From: CAZUDO01 sp964618895
GTDB lineage: Bacteria > Desulfobacterota > Binatia > DP-6
DNA length: 64,000 nucleotides
Direction: 5' to 3'
NCBI GenBank assembly: GCA_964618895.1
Contig: CAZUDO010000072.1
Span: forward strand, 62,001-126,000
Shown here: positions 48,454-57,080 of the stretch, piece after piece
Position numbering within the stretch: the stretch's first letter is position 1
How the letters are laid out: the number at the start of each line of letters is the position of its first letter
Made by a program: the position numbers and the translations under genes
Notes under the pieces: generated by a model
The model's database searches: none
What the model was told of the DNA's origin: nothing
The model's input: the letters and a program-made list of their open reading frames with translations, nothing else

Positions 48454-49785
48454 TCAGCACGTCGGAGCGGGCGGCGGGAAGCGTGCCGCGACGAACGCCG
48501 TGGCCTCGACGCGCGTCCGCACCTCGCCGTCCAACTGGGCCTCCTCGAGCGCGTGCAGTATCTCGCCCAGGAGTGGGCCGGGCGGGTAGCCGAGCGCGAT
48601 CAGATCGCCCCCGCCGAGGAGACGCAGCGGGTGCATACTCTCCTCGTGCCGCAGCTCGGCGCAGCGGCGGATACAGAACTCCACGAACGTGAGGTCGCCG
48701 TTCGAGGCGAGCGCGTCCATGCGCGCCAGCGCCAGCAGCTCGTCGAACCCGTCCTCGCGCAGCATGCGCTTCAGGGTCGCCAGCCGCATGTCTGGCGCCT
48801 GCACCAGGCGCAGGTGGTTGCGCACCAGGTATGCCACCCGCTCGGCGGTGGCGCGGCTGCGCCGCAGACGCCGGCAGATGTCGAGCGCCATCTCGGCCCC
48901 GACCGACTGATGACCGTAGAACGTGATCCGCCCCTTGTGGTGCCCGACGGAGACCGGCTTGGCCACGTCATGGAGGAGCGCGCCCAGGGCGAGCGTCTCG
49001 GCAGTGCCGGCGGTACACTGGGCGAGGAGGAGGAGGGTGTGTACGAACACGTCCCCTTCGGGATGGAAGTCGGGCGACTGCTCCACCCCCTGCATGCGCG
49101 CGACCTCGGGGAGCACGGCTTCCAGGAGCCCGGTGTCGGCGAGCAGCGCGAAGCCGGTGCGGGCGCCGCCTTCGGCCAGGATCTTCACCATCTCGTCACC
49201 GATGCGCTCGGCAGCGATGTCGGGCAGGGTGGGCGCGGCGGCAACGATGGCGGCGCGGGTGGCGGGCTCGATGGCGAAGCCGAGCCGGGCCGCGAAGCGA
49301 ACGGCGCGTAGCATGCGCAGACGGTCCTCGGCGATGCGGGCCCCCGCGTCGCCCACGGCCCGGATGACGCCGGCGCGCAGGTCGCCCTCGCCGCCGACGT
49401 GATCCACCACCTGGCCGGTCAGCGGATCCAGGAAGAGCGCATTGATGGTGAAGTCACGGCGGAGCGCGTCGTCGCGCACCGAGCCGAAGTGCACCCGGCT
49501 CGGCCGCCGGCCATCGACGTAGGCGTCGTCGGACCGGAAGGTGGCCACCTCGTAGCGGTCGCCGCCTTCGACCACCAGGATGACGCCGAACTGCTCGCCG
49601 ACCGGCACCGTGTGACGGAACAGTGCCCGCACGGTCTCGGGCGGCGCGCTGGTGGCCACGTCGAAGTCGAGGGGCACGCGTCCGAGGAGCTGGTCGCGGA
49701 CGCACCCGCCGGCGAAGTACGCCTCGTGCCCCGCGGCGCGCAGACGGCGCACGATGTCGGTGGCGACCGCCCGGCGATCGGCCAT
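48454..49785 (-). CDS. CCA-adding enzyme / poly(A) polymerase family nucleotidyltransferase
   Basis: Protein of 443 residues from ATG 49785. Class II nucleotidyltransferase head: AYFAGGCVRDQLLGRVPLDFDVATSA (GG and DxD), RRDFTINALFLDP, and the RNA-binding EDRLRMLRAVRFAARLGF. The back half has an HD domain (LALGALLHDVAKP, HHKG..FYGHQSVGAEMA). It may repair tRNA 3' CCA or add poly(A); the tRNA-Pro here encodes its CCA. The HD domain fits bacterial CCA enzymes. It lies 11 bp behind the alcohol dehydrogenase gene. Confidence 0.88.
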   Translation of the reverse strand: MADRRAVATDIVRRLRAAGHEAYFAGGCVRDQLLGRVPLDFDVATSAPPETVRALFRHTVPVGEQFGVILVVEGGDRYEVATFRSDDAYVDGRRPSRVHFGSVRDDALRRDFTINALFLDPLTGQVVDHVGGEGDLRAGVIRAVGDAGARIAEDRLRMLRAVRFAARLGFAIEPATRAAIVAAAPTLPDIAAERIGDEMVKILAEGGARTGFALLADTGLLEAVLPEVARMQGVEQSPDFHPEGDVFVHTLLLLAQCTAGTAETLALGALLHDVAKPVSVGHHKGRITFYGHQSVGAEMALDICRRLRRSRATAERVAYLVRNHLRLVQAPDMRLATLKRMLREDGFDELLALARMDALASNGDLTFVEFCIRRCAELRHEESMHPLRLLGGGDLIALGYPPGPLLGEILHALEEAQLDGEVRTRVEATAFVAARFPPPAPTC

Positions 49786-49796
49786 CGTCCGGTCCC

Positions 49797-51035
49797 TCAG
49801 GGGGCCTCGTAGGTGAAGAGCACCTTCACGGCTGCCGATCCACCCTGGTCGCCGCACGCCAGGAACGCCTCCCGGTACTGATCGAGGGTGAACCGGTGCG
49901 TGAGGATGGGGGTGCAGTCGATCCGCCCCTGCGCGACCAGGTCGAGATAGATCTCCATCGCGTGCCGTCGCTGCCCTTCGAACTCCTCCACCCCGAACGC
50001 GTTCGAGCCGATGATGGTTATCTCCTTGAAGTAGAGCGGCGTCCACTCGAAGCGCCGTGGCACCTCGACGCCGGTCACCACGATCGCGCCGCGGGACGCG
50101 GCGATGCGGAGCCCGGTTTCGATCGTGGCCGGCAGACCAACGGTGTCGTAGATCACGTCGACGCCGCCCCCATAGAGCCACGGCAACCCGAACCACGGCT
50201 GCAGCACCTGCGCGCCGGTCTCGGCCGCGACCCGGGTCACGACCGTCGCCACCGGCTCGTGCGGTAGCACGACGTGGGCACCGAAGCGCTCGGCGAGCGT
50301 GCGCTGGTGCGGGAAACGGGCGATCGCGAACACCCGTACCGACGGATGGAGCGCCCGCAGGATCGCGATCGCGAGCAGACCGAGCGTACCGCAGCCGTAG
50401 ACCAGCGCGGTGCCACCCGGGGCCGGCGGGCGCTTCAGGATGCCGTGCAACGAGACCGAGAAGGGGTCCGCGAGCACGGCCTGCTCGTCGGAGACCCGGT
50501 CCGGAATCGGAATGCACATGGACTCGTGAGCCGGCACGAGGGGGGCGAAGCCGCCCGTCGCCTTGCTGCTGTTCCCGGTGTGGATGCCCCGGGGGATGAT
50601 CCCGTGGGCGAAGTTACGGCAGATGGAGAACTGGCCGGCCGCGCATTCCGGACAGGGGGGCGTGATGCCGCGCGGGCCGCACGAGAGCCACGGGTTCAGC
50701 ACCACCCGCTGGCCGACCCGACGGGTGGTGACGGCCGGCCCGACGCGCTCGATGGTGCCGACCACCTCGTGCCCGAGCACCTGCGGGAACGAGATGAGCG
50801 CGGTCATGGGATTGTCCATGTTCCCGTTCAGGAACATCTGCTTGCAGTCGCTCCCGCAGATGCCGCACAGGCGCGTGCGGATGGTGACCCAGTCGGGGGC
50901 GGGGAGGTCGGGGTCGGGCACGTCGCGCAGAGCGGCGGGCGAGAACGGCCCGAAGAAGAACCGTTTGTCCAACTGCCCGAGGAGCCCGCTCACCACCTGT
51001 CGCGGGACGCTTACGTCACATACCAGGGCGCGCAT
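49797..51035 (-). CDS. Zinc-dependent alcohol dehydrogenase (MDR family)
   Basis: Protein of 412 residues. Catalytic zinc ligands: Cys57 (LCGICGSD) and the His-Glu in VLGHEVVG (89-90). The structural zinc lobe has Cys in SCGPRGITPPCPECAAGQFSIC, with wider spacing than classical CxxCxxCx7C. Rossmann NAD(P) loop: LVYGCGTLGLLAIA. An N-terminal extension of about 25 residues precedes the GroES-like part. The substrate cannot be told. It is divergent from selA with a 73-bp gap. Confidence 0.85.
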   Translation of the reverse strand: MRALVCDVSVPRQVVSGLLGQLDKRFFFGPFSPAALRDVPDPDLPAPDWVTIRTRLCGICGSDCKQMFLNGNMDNPMTALISFPQVLGHEVVGTIERVGPAVTTRRVGQRVVLNPWLSCGPRGITPPCPECAAGQFSICRNFAHGIIPRGIHTGNSSKATGGFAPLVPAHESMCIPIPDRVSDEQAVLADPFSVSLHGILKRPPAPGGTALVYGCGTLGLLAIAILRALHPSVRVFAIARFPHQRTLAERFGAHVVLPHEPVATVVTRVAAETGAQVLQPWFGLPWLYGGGVDVIYDTVGLPATIETGLRIAASRGAIVVTGVEVPRRFEWTPLYFKEITIIGSNAFGVEEFEGQRRHAMEIYLDLVAQGRIDCTPILTHRFTLDQYREAFLACGDQGGSAAVKVLFTYEAP

Positions 51036-51108
51036 GAATGGGTACCAAACACGCGGCCGGGTGGGGAATCAAGGCCGCCCTTGTTCGGGAGGGACGCCGT
51101 CAGGCACG

Positions 51109-52476
51109 ATGCGGCGCGTGAACCCCCGGCGCGCGATTCCGTCGCTCGAACGGCTCCTGCAGCACCCGGCCGCGACGGCGCTTGTCGTACACTACCGGCG
51201 CGAGCACGTGGTGCAGGCGTTGCGGGGGGTCCTGGACGACATCCGTTCCACGGTTGCCACCGGGGCGGAGGTGCCAGCTCCGGAGGCGATCCTGTCGTCG
51301 CTCGCGACGCTGCTCGAGCGGGACGGACGCCCGCGGCTCACGCGGGTCGTGAACGCCACCGGCGTGGTGCTCCACACCAACCTCGGACGCGCCGTGCTGG
51401 CCGAGGCCGCAGTCGAGGCGGTGGTCGCCGCCGCCCGCGGGGCCAGCAACCTGGAGTTCGACCTCGTCACCGGGCGCCGTGGGGAGCGGGACGCGCTGGT
51501 GGCCGACGACCTGTGCGCGCTCACCGGCGCTGAGGCCGCGTTGGTGGTCAACAACAATGCCGCCGCGGTGCTTCTGGTACTGAACGCGCTCGCCGTCGAT
51601 CGCGAGGTGATCGTGTCGCGCGGCGAGCTGGTCGAGATCGGGGGGGCGTTCCGCATTCCCGACGTGATGGCCAAGAGCGGCGCCCGCCTGCGCGAGGTGG
51701 GGACCACCAACCGCACGCATCCCGACGACTACCGGCGGGCGCTCGGGCCGCATACGGCACTCCTCCTGAAGGTGCACACCAGCAACTACCGCGTCGTCGG
51801 CTTCACAGCCGCGGTCGACCTGCCCGCGCTGGTGGCGCTCGGGCGGGAGGCGAACGTGCCGGTGGTGGAGGACCTCGGCAGCGGGGCGCTCGTCGACCTC
51901 TCGGCCTACGGCTTGCCCCGCGAGCCGATCGTCCGCGAGCGCATCGCCGCCGGTGCGGACCTGGTGACGTTCAGCGGCGACAAGCTCCTCGGCGGGCCGC
52001 AAGCCGGATTGATCGTCGGCCGGCGCGACCTCGTCGCACGGTTGGCGGAGAGCCCGCTGCGGCGTGCGCTGCGTCCCGACAAGCTCACCCTGGCGGCCCT
52101 CGGCGCCACCTTGCGTCTCTACCGTGAAGCGCCGGACGTGACGACCGCGGTGCCGACGCTGCGCTGGCTCACGCGTTCCCTGGCCGACCTCGAGGCCGTC
52201 GGCCGTGAGGCGGCCCCGCGGTTGGCCGCCCGGCTCGGCGCCGGCTACCAGGTGACGGTGGTCGTGTCGGAAGGCGAGGTGGGCAGCGGTGCCCTGCCGG
52301 GGGTGCCGCTGCCCAGCCGCGCGCTCGCCGTCGTGCACCCCGACGTGCCCGCCGATCGCATCGCGGCGCGCTTCCGGAGCGCCCGCCCGCCGGTGATCGG
52401 GCGCGTGCACGACGGCCGCTTCCTGCTCGACCTGCGCGGCATCTTCGCGCCCTCGGATCTCGACGTGGAGCTGTAG
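51109..52476 (+). CDS. selA: L-seryl-tRNA(Sec) selenium transferase
   Basis: Protein of 455 residues from ATG 51109 (GTG 51118 is an alternative). Converts Ser-tRNA(Sec) to Sec-tRNA(Sec) with selenophosphate. Blocks NATGVVLHTNLGRAVL, NLEFDLVTGRRGERD, VNNNAAAVLL, KVHTSNYRVVGFT and the PLP lysine K292 in TFSGDKLLGGPQAGLIVG. Length normal. First gene of selA-selB-selD; selB starts 1 bp after its stop. tRNA-Sec is not in the window. Confidence 0.96.
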   Translation: MRRVNPRRAIPSLERLLQHPAATALVVHYRREHVVQALRGVLDDIRSTVATGAEVPAPEAILSSLATLLERDGRPRLTRVVNATGVVLHTNLGRAVLAEAAVEAVVAAARGASNLEFDLVTGRRGERDALVADDLCALTGAEAALVVNNNAAAVLLVLNALAVDREVIVSRGELVEIGGAFRIPDVMAKSGARLREVGTTNRTHPDDYRRALGPHTALLLKVHTSNYRVVGFTAAVDLPALVALGREANVPVVEDLGSGALVDLSAYGLPREPIVRERIAAGADLVTFSGDKLLGGPQAGLIVGRRDLVARLAESPLRRALRPDKLTLAALGATLRLYREAPDVTTAVPTLRWLTRSLADLEAVGREAAPRLAARLGAGYQVTVVVSEGEVGSGALPGVPLPSRALAVVHPDVPADRIAARFRSARPPVIGRVHDGRFLLDLRGIFAPSDLDVEL

Positions 52477-52477
52477 G

Positions 52478-54382
52478 GTGCCGCTCATCATCGGGACCGC
52501 CGGGCACATCGACCACGGCAAGACCTCCCTCATCCGGGCCCTTACCGGTCAGGACACCGACCGCCTCAAAGAGGAGAAGGAACGCGGCATCTCGATTGAT
52601 CTGGGGTTTGCGTTCCTGGACGCGCCCGGGGGCGAGCGGGCGGGCATCGTCGACGTGCCGGGACACGAGCGCTTCATCCGCAACATGCTGGCCGGTGCCC
52701 ACGGGATCGACCTGGTCCTGTTCACGGTCGCGGCCGACGACGGGGTCATGCCGCAGACCGAAGAGCATCTCGACATCCTCCACCTGCTCGGCGTGCGCCG
52801 CGGCATCTTCGTGATCACCAAGACGGACCTGGTGGACGCGGCCCGGGTGGCCGCCGTGCGCGAGGAGATCGAGATACTGACCCTCGACACGACCCTCGAG
52901 AACGCGCCCGTCGTCCCGGTGTCGACCCTCACCGGCAGCGGCCTCGACGCCCTCCGGGCGGAGATCGCCGTACAGCTCGCCGCGCCGCCGGGGCCGCCAC
53001 CGGCCGGGTACTTCCGGCTGCCGGTCGACCGGGCGTTCGTCATCCGCGGTCATGGGGTGGTGGTGACCGGCACGGCGATCGCCGGCGAGGTGCGGGAAGG
53101 GGACGCGGTACGAGTCCTTCCCGGCGGCGAGCCGGCCCGTGTGCGCAGCCTCGAGGTCCATGGTGTGCCCGTGCCGCGTGCGGAGCATGGCCAACGGGTG
53201 GCGATGAACCTGGCCGGTATCGAGCGCAGCGATCTCGGGCGCGGCCACGTGGTGTGCCACGAGCGCGTGGAGCGGCTCACCCGCCGGCTCGATGCGTGGG
53301 TAGAAATCCGCCCGGGCGCCCGCCGCCCCGTGGCCACCCACGCCCGGGTGCGCTTCTACCTGGGCACGGCCGAGGTGATGGCGAAGCTGGTCGTGCTCGG
53401 CGGCCCGGCCGAGCTCGCCCCGCGGAGCCACGACTGGGCGCAGCTCCTGCTCGCCGAGCCGGTGCTGGCGATGCGCGGCGACCGTTTCATCATCCGTGAC
53501 GAGACGGCGCGCTGGACGCTCGGGGGTGGCGTGGTGGTGAACCCGTTCGCGGACCGGCATGGGCGGGCCGAGGAGGGGCTCGTCGAGCGCCTGCGCGAGC
53601 TGCGGGACGGGAAGGCGACCGACGCCGCGCGCGCGTTCCTCGATCTGGCCCCGGAGTTCGCGAGCGACGCCTCCACCGTCGCGCAGGCGCTCAACCTGCG
53701 TGACGACGAGGCCAGTTCGGCGTTCGCCGGTGTTGCGGGGGCCATTCCCATTCCCGACGCGCGCGCCCCCGAGAGCTACACCACCGCCGGTAAATGGACG
53801 CAGTTCGACGCCGCCGTGCGGGCCGCCGCCGCGGCGACGCACCAGAAGGAGCCCCTGGCGCCCGGCCTCGAGATGGAAAGCCTGCGCACGCAGCTCCCCT
53901 GGGAGGTGGGGGCCAAAGTGTTCCGCTGGGCGATCGATCGCATGGTGGCGGCGAAGGCGCTGGTGCGTGAGGACAGCGTCGTCCGGCTGCCGGAGCACAA
54001 GGTCGCCCTCGGCGCCGAGGCGCGGGCGTTGGGGACGCGAGTCGAGCGGCTCCTGGCTGAAGGACGGTTCACCCCACCCGACCTGCGGCAGCTCGAGGAG
54101 GCCGTCGGGGTGCCGCGCAAACGGCTGGTGGACGTGCTCGGCGTGCTCGAAGCCGAGAAACGGGTCGCCCGCATCGCGCCGGACATCTACTACGCGCGCA
54201 GCGCGGCCGACGAGGCCAAGGCACTGATCGAGACGCATTGCCGCGCGCACGGCGAGATCACGGCCGCCGTCTTCCGCGACCTCATCAACGCCAGCCGGAA
54301 GTTCGCCATCGCCTTCCTCGACTGGTGCGACCGGACGGGCGTGACCGTACGGGTGGGTGACCTGCGCAAGCTCCGGCACTGA
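52478..54382 (+). CDS. selB: Selenocysteine-specific elongation factor SelB
   Basis: Protein of 634 residues, GTG start at 52478. GTPase motifs: GTAGHIDHGKTSLIRALTG (residues 6-24), DVPGHERFIRNM, TKTD. EF-Tu-like domains 2 and 3 (GHGVVVTGTAIAGEVREGD) follow, then about 230 residues of winged helices (for example LRQLEEAVGVPRKRLVDVLGVLEAEKRVARI and ITAAVFRDLINASRKFAIAFLDWCDRTGVTVRVGDLRKL) that bind the SECIS hairpin. It brings Sec-tRNA to UGA. selD, itself with an in-frame UGA, starts 39 bp downstream. Confidence 0.97.
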   Translation: MPLIIGTAGHIDHGKTSLIRALTGQDTDRLKEEKERGISIDLGFAFLDAPGGERAGIVDVPGHERFIRNMLAGAHGIDLVLFTVAADDGVMPQTEEHLDILHLLGVRRGIFVITKTDLVDAARVAAVREEIEILTLDTTLENAPVVPVSTLTGSGLDALRAEIAVQLAAPPGPPPAGYFRLPVDRAFVIRGHGVVVTGTAIAGEVREGDAVRVLPGGEPARVRSLEVHGVPVPRAEHGQRVAMNLAGIERSDLGRGHVVCHERVERLTRRLDAWVEIRPGARRPVATHARVRFYLGTAEVMAKLVVLGGPAELAPRSHDWAQLLLAEPVLAMRGDRFIIRDETARWTLGGGVVVNPFADRHGRAEEGLVERLRELRDGKATDAARAFLDLAPEFASDASTVAQALNLRDDEASSAFAGVAGAIPIPDARAPESYTTAGKWTQFDAAVRAAAAATHQKEPLAPGLEMESLRTQLPWEVGAKVFRWAIDRMVAAKALVREDSVVRLPEHKVALGAEARALGTRVERLLAEGRFTPPDLRQLEEAVGVPRKRLVDVLGVLEAEKRVARIAPDIYYARSAADEAKALIETHCRAHGEITAAVFRDLINASRKFAIAFLDWCDRTGVTVRVGDLRKLRH

Positions 54383-54421
54383 GCTGGACAGGGCCGGGCC
54401 CCGCGGCTAGCGTTGCGCCGC

Positions 54422-55507
54422 ATGGCCGAAGGCGAAAGTGGCTCCCGCACGCGCCCCGAGCTCTTCCGGCTGACGGACCGGGCGCGTGCCGCCGGGTGAG
54501 CCGGTAAGCTGGGTCCGGCGGACCTGTCGCGTTTGCTCGGGGTGCTGCCGGTGGTGGCGCATCCCGATCTCCTGGTCGGCACGGCGACGTCCGACGACGC
54601 CGGGGTGTTCCGTATCGCGCCCGACATGGCGCTGGTGCAGACGGTCGACTTCTTCTCGCCCATCGTCGACGACGCCTTCCAGTTCGGCGCGATCGCCGCC
54701 GCCAACGCGCTCTCCGACGTGTACGCCATGGGTGGCGAGCCACGCACGGCGCTCAATATCGCCTGCTTTCCGCAGAAGGACGTACCCCCCGGGGTACTCA
54801 CCGACATCCTACGCGGGGGGCTCGCCAAGGCGGCGGAGGCCGGCGTCCTCGTGGTGGGCGGCCATACGGTCATCGACGAGGAGATCAAGTTCGGCATGGC
54901 GGTCACCGGCTTCGTGCACCCCGACCGCATCCTCCGCAACGTCGGCGCCCGCCCCGGCGACGTGCTCGTGCTCACCAAGGCGCTCGGGACGGGGATCGTC
55001 ACGACGGCCCTCAAATGCCGCGCCGCGCACCCGGACGAGGAGCGTGCCGCCGTGGAGAGCATGCTGGCGCTCAACGCCGCCGCCGCGCGCGCCCTCCGTA
55101 CCGTCGAGGTCCACGCCTGCACCGACGTGACCGGCTTCGGTCTTCTCGGCCACGCCTACGAGATGGCGCACGGCAGCGCCGTGCGTCTCGTCCTCGACGC
55201 CACCCGCCTCCCCCTCCTGCCCGGCGTCGCACGCCTGGTCGATGCCGGCGGCTACCTGACCGGCGGCAGCCGCCGGAACCGCGACTGGCTGGCCGACTGC
55301 GTCACGGTGGACGCCGCCACCCCGGCCCCCATCGCCGAAGCCGCCTGGGACCCCCAAACCTCCGGCGGCCTCCTCGCCGCCATCCCCGCCTCAGCAGCCG
55401 CCACGCTTCTTCAAGCCCTCACCGCCGAAGGCGTCCCAGCCACCCTGATCGGCCACGTCGAACCCCGCCCGGACGGCCCATGGGTGGTACTCCACCACAA
55501 GACCTGA
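54422..55507 (+). CDS. selD: Selenide, water dikinase SelD, predicted selenoprotein (Sec26)
   Basis: Protein of 361 residues if TGA 54497-54499 is read as Sec at residue 26. The frame from ATG 54422 reads MAEGESGSRTRPELFRLTDR, then ARAAG-U-AGKLGPADLSRLL and continues without further stop. This aligns to the active site GAGCGCKISP of E. coli SelD: U replaces Cys17, and Lys20 is kept as K29. Other marks: DDAGVFR, TVDFFSPIVDDAFQFGAIAAANALSDVYAMGG, GGHTVIDEEIKFGMAVTG, DVTGFGLLGH, DPQTSGGLL. It makes selenophosphate from selenide and ATP. A start at 54533 would lose the catalytic residue. Confidence 0.92.
54497..54519 (+). other. UGA (Sec) codon and candidate bacterial SECIS hairpin
   Basis: Directly after TGA the mRNA can form GCCGG (54500-54504) with CCGGC (54515-54519) around the loop TAAGCTGGGT, which includes a GGU. 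Position and size suit a bacterial SECIS for SelB; the detailed fold needs testing. Confidence 0.55.
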
Positions 55508-55508
55508 G

Positions 55509-55697
55509 TGGGCGGGCACGCACCGCCGATCGTCGCGGGCGGAGGGGGCGGGGGCTCGGGGTCGGAGCGCCTTGACGAGGCGAGCATGTCTCCCCCGGCC
55601 AGAGATGCCCACCGCGGCTCGCCGAGGAGCGAAGCGGAGACCCCGAGCCCCCGCCCCCTCCGCCCGCGGACCGAACAGCCGACTCAGTGCCCGCCCA
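55509..55697. terminator. Outer 11-bp dyad around E3, between convergent genes
   Basis: TGGGCGGGCAC (55509-55519) and GTGCCCGCCCA (55687-55697) are perfectly inverted and enclose E3. The dyad begins just behind the selD stop and reaches just past the stop of the minus-strand PPIase gene, so the whole gap may serve as a two-way transcription barrier. Confidence 0.4.
55534..55668. repeat. Palindromic element E3
   Basis: Arms 55534-55563 and 55639-55668 are perfect inverted repeats of 30 bases. The interior (75 bases) begins GGAGCGCC and ends TCGCCGAGGAGCGAAGCGGA like E2. The arm sequence differs from E1/E2 at several bases, but both arms have changed together. It fills the gap between selD and the PPIase gene. 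Confidence 0.88.
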
Positions 55698-56640
55698 GCG
55701 AAGGCGGCATGGCCTCCCCCGCCGGCACCCCTTCGGCCGGGTTCACCTTGGCAAGCGCCTCGTCGTTGACAGTGAGCCCCGCCTGCTTCTTCAGCGTGTC
55801 GAAGTGGCCCTGCACCTGGTCCTGGAGGCCCTTGTTCCGCAGCGTGGCACGGATCTGTTCCTTCACCTGATCGAAGGGCTTGGGCTCGCCCTCCTTGCGC
55901 TCGGTGACCGTGATGACGTGGAAGCCGTACTGCGTCTTCACGACCTCGCTGATCTCGCCCGGCTTGAGCGTGAACGCCACGCGCTCGAACTCCGGCACCA
56001 TGCGCCCGGCCCCGAACATGCCGAGGTCCCCGCCCTTCTGGGCGCTGCTGGTGTCGGTCGACTTCTCCTTGGCCACGTCGCCGAACTTCTCGGGATGGGC
56101 GCGCACGTCGGCCAGCACCTGCTTGGCGGTGTCCTCGTCCTTCACCAGGATGTGGCTGGCCTTGACCTGCGTCGTCGAGTACAGCGCCGGGTTCTCGTCG
56201 TAGTACGTGCGCACCTGCTCGTCGGAGATGGTGGGCGGGGTCTGGTACTGGCGCATGACCTGCTGCACGACCAGGCGCTTCTTCAGGTCGTCGACCTGGC
56301 GGAGGGTGTCGGCGTCCTTGTCGTATCCGGCCTTCTGCCCCTCCTCGAACAGGAGGTTGTTCATGACGGTATTCTCGACGAACTGCTTCTTGCGCTCCGG
56401 GGTGGCGAGGAAGGTGCGCTGGCGGGGGTTGAGGGCGGCGAACTGCCGCATCAGCTCACCCCGGGTGAGGTTCTTCCCGCCGTATGTGGCCACGACCTCA
56501 CCGTCACCGGGATTGGTGGTGGTTGGGGCGGCCGCGGATTGGGAGCCGCCTGGTTGCTCGGCCGGTTGCTGACAGCCGGAGGTGACCGCAAGGGTGGCGA
56601 TGATGAGGAGCCCGATCGGTACGCAGGAGAGAGTTTGCAT
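55684..56640 (-). CDS. Parvulin-type peptidyl-prolyl isomerase lipoprotein
   Basis: Protein of 318 residues. Signal peptide with Cys23 in ATLAVTSGCQQPAEQ, a likely lipoprotein. A SurA/PrsA-type N-terminal helical region (GGKNLTRGELMRQFAALNPRQRTFLATPERKKQFVENTVMNNLLFEEGQK) precedes a parvulin domain (VKASHILVKDEDTAKQVLADV..., KGGDLGMFGAGRMVPEFERVAFTLKPGEISEVVKTQYGFHVITV). It folds exported proteins from a membrane anchor. Its stop lies beside element E3, convergent with selD. Confidence 0.9.
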   Translation of the reverse strand: MQTLSCVPIGLLIIATLAVTSGCQQPAEQPGGSQSAAAPTTTNPGDGEVVATYGGKNLTRGELMRQFAALNPRQRTFLATPERKKQFVENTVMNNLLFEEGQKAGYDKDADTLRQVDDLKKRLVVQQVMRQYQTPPTISDEQVRTYYDENPALYSTTQVKASHILVKDEDTAKQVLADVRAHPEKFGDVAKEKSTDTSSAQKGGDLGMFGAGRMVPEFERVAFTLKPGEISEVVKTQYGFHVITVTERKEGEPKPFDQVKEQIRATLRNKGLQDQVQGHFDTLKKQAGLTVNDEALAKVNPAEGVPAGEAMPPSLGGH

Positions 56641-56753
56641 TGGCGCGGAGCCATAGCGCAGGCCCCGCAGGCAGTCAATTTTGTGGGCGCTGCGGCTGCC
56701 CGGTTGACGCAGGCGCCGACCGACCGCCCTGGCATGTGCGAGGTGCTCCTGGC

Positions 56754-57080
56754 ATGACGATTGCTGCCCCAGGGACGACCGTGTGGATCGCGCTGGATCA
56801 GGGCCTCAAGCAGGCGACGGACCTGGCACGTATCCTGCCCGACCTGGAGGCCATCGCCACCTTTACCCGGGACCTCCAGCAGCGCCTCGGGACGATCGGT
56901 GTCGACGGCATCTCGGGGGCGCTCGGGCTGCATCGGGTGCTTGCCGAAGCGCTCGAGAGTATCCCTCGCACCGAGATCGATCGGGCGCTGGCGGAGATCG
57001 AGGCGCTGATCGGCGCGCTCCGTCGCTACGCCGATACCCTCACCGAGGTGAAGGCGCTGCGCGAGCAGCTCGGCCTCTGA
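56754..57080 (+). CDS. Small helical hypothetical protein
   Basis: Protein of 108 residues from ATG 56754. It is almost wholly helical and amphipathic, with paired ILPDLEAIATFTRDLQQRL and EIEALIGALRRYADTLTEV, no Cys and no membrane segment; it suggests a coiled coil or phasin-like protein. Family unknown. The last 41 bases overlap the end of the convergent VanZ-like gene. Codon use is like its neighbours. Confidence 0.55.
   Translation: MTIAAPGTTVWIALDQGLKQATDLARILPDLEAIATFTRDLQQRLGTIGVDGISGALGLHRVLAEALESIPRTEIDRALAEIEALIGALRRYADTLTEVKALREQLGL

Noticed and set aside
51036..51108. tRNA-Sec gene in the selA upstream gap
   Set aside because: The 73-bp gap and the 39-bp gap before selD cannot fold into a tRNA; tRNA-Sec must be elsewhere.
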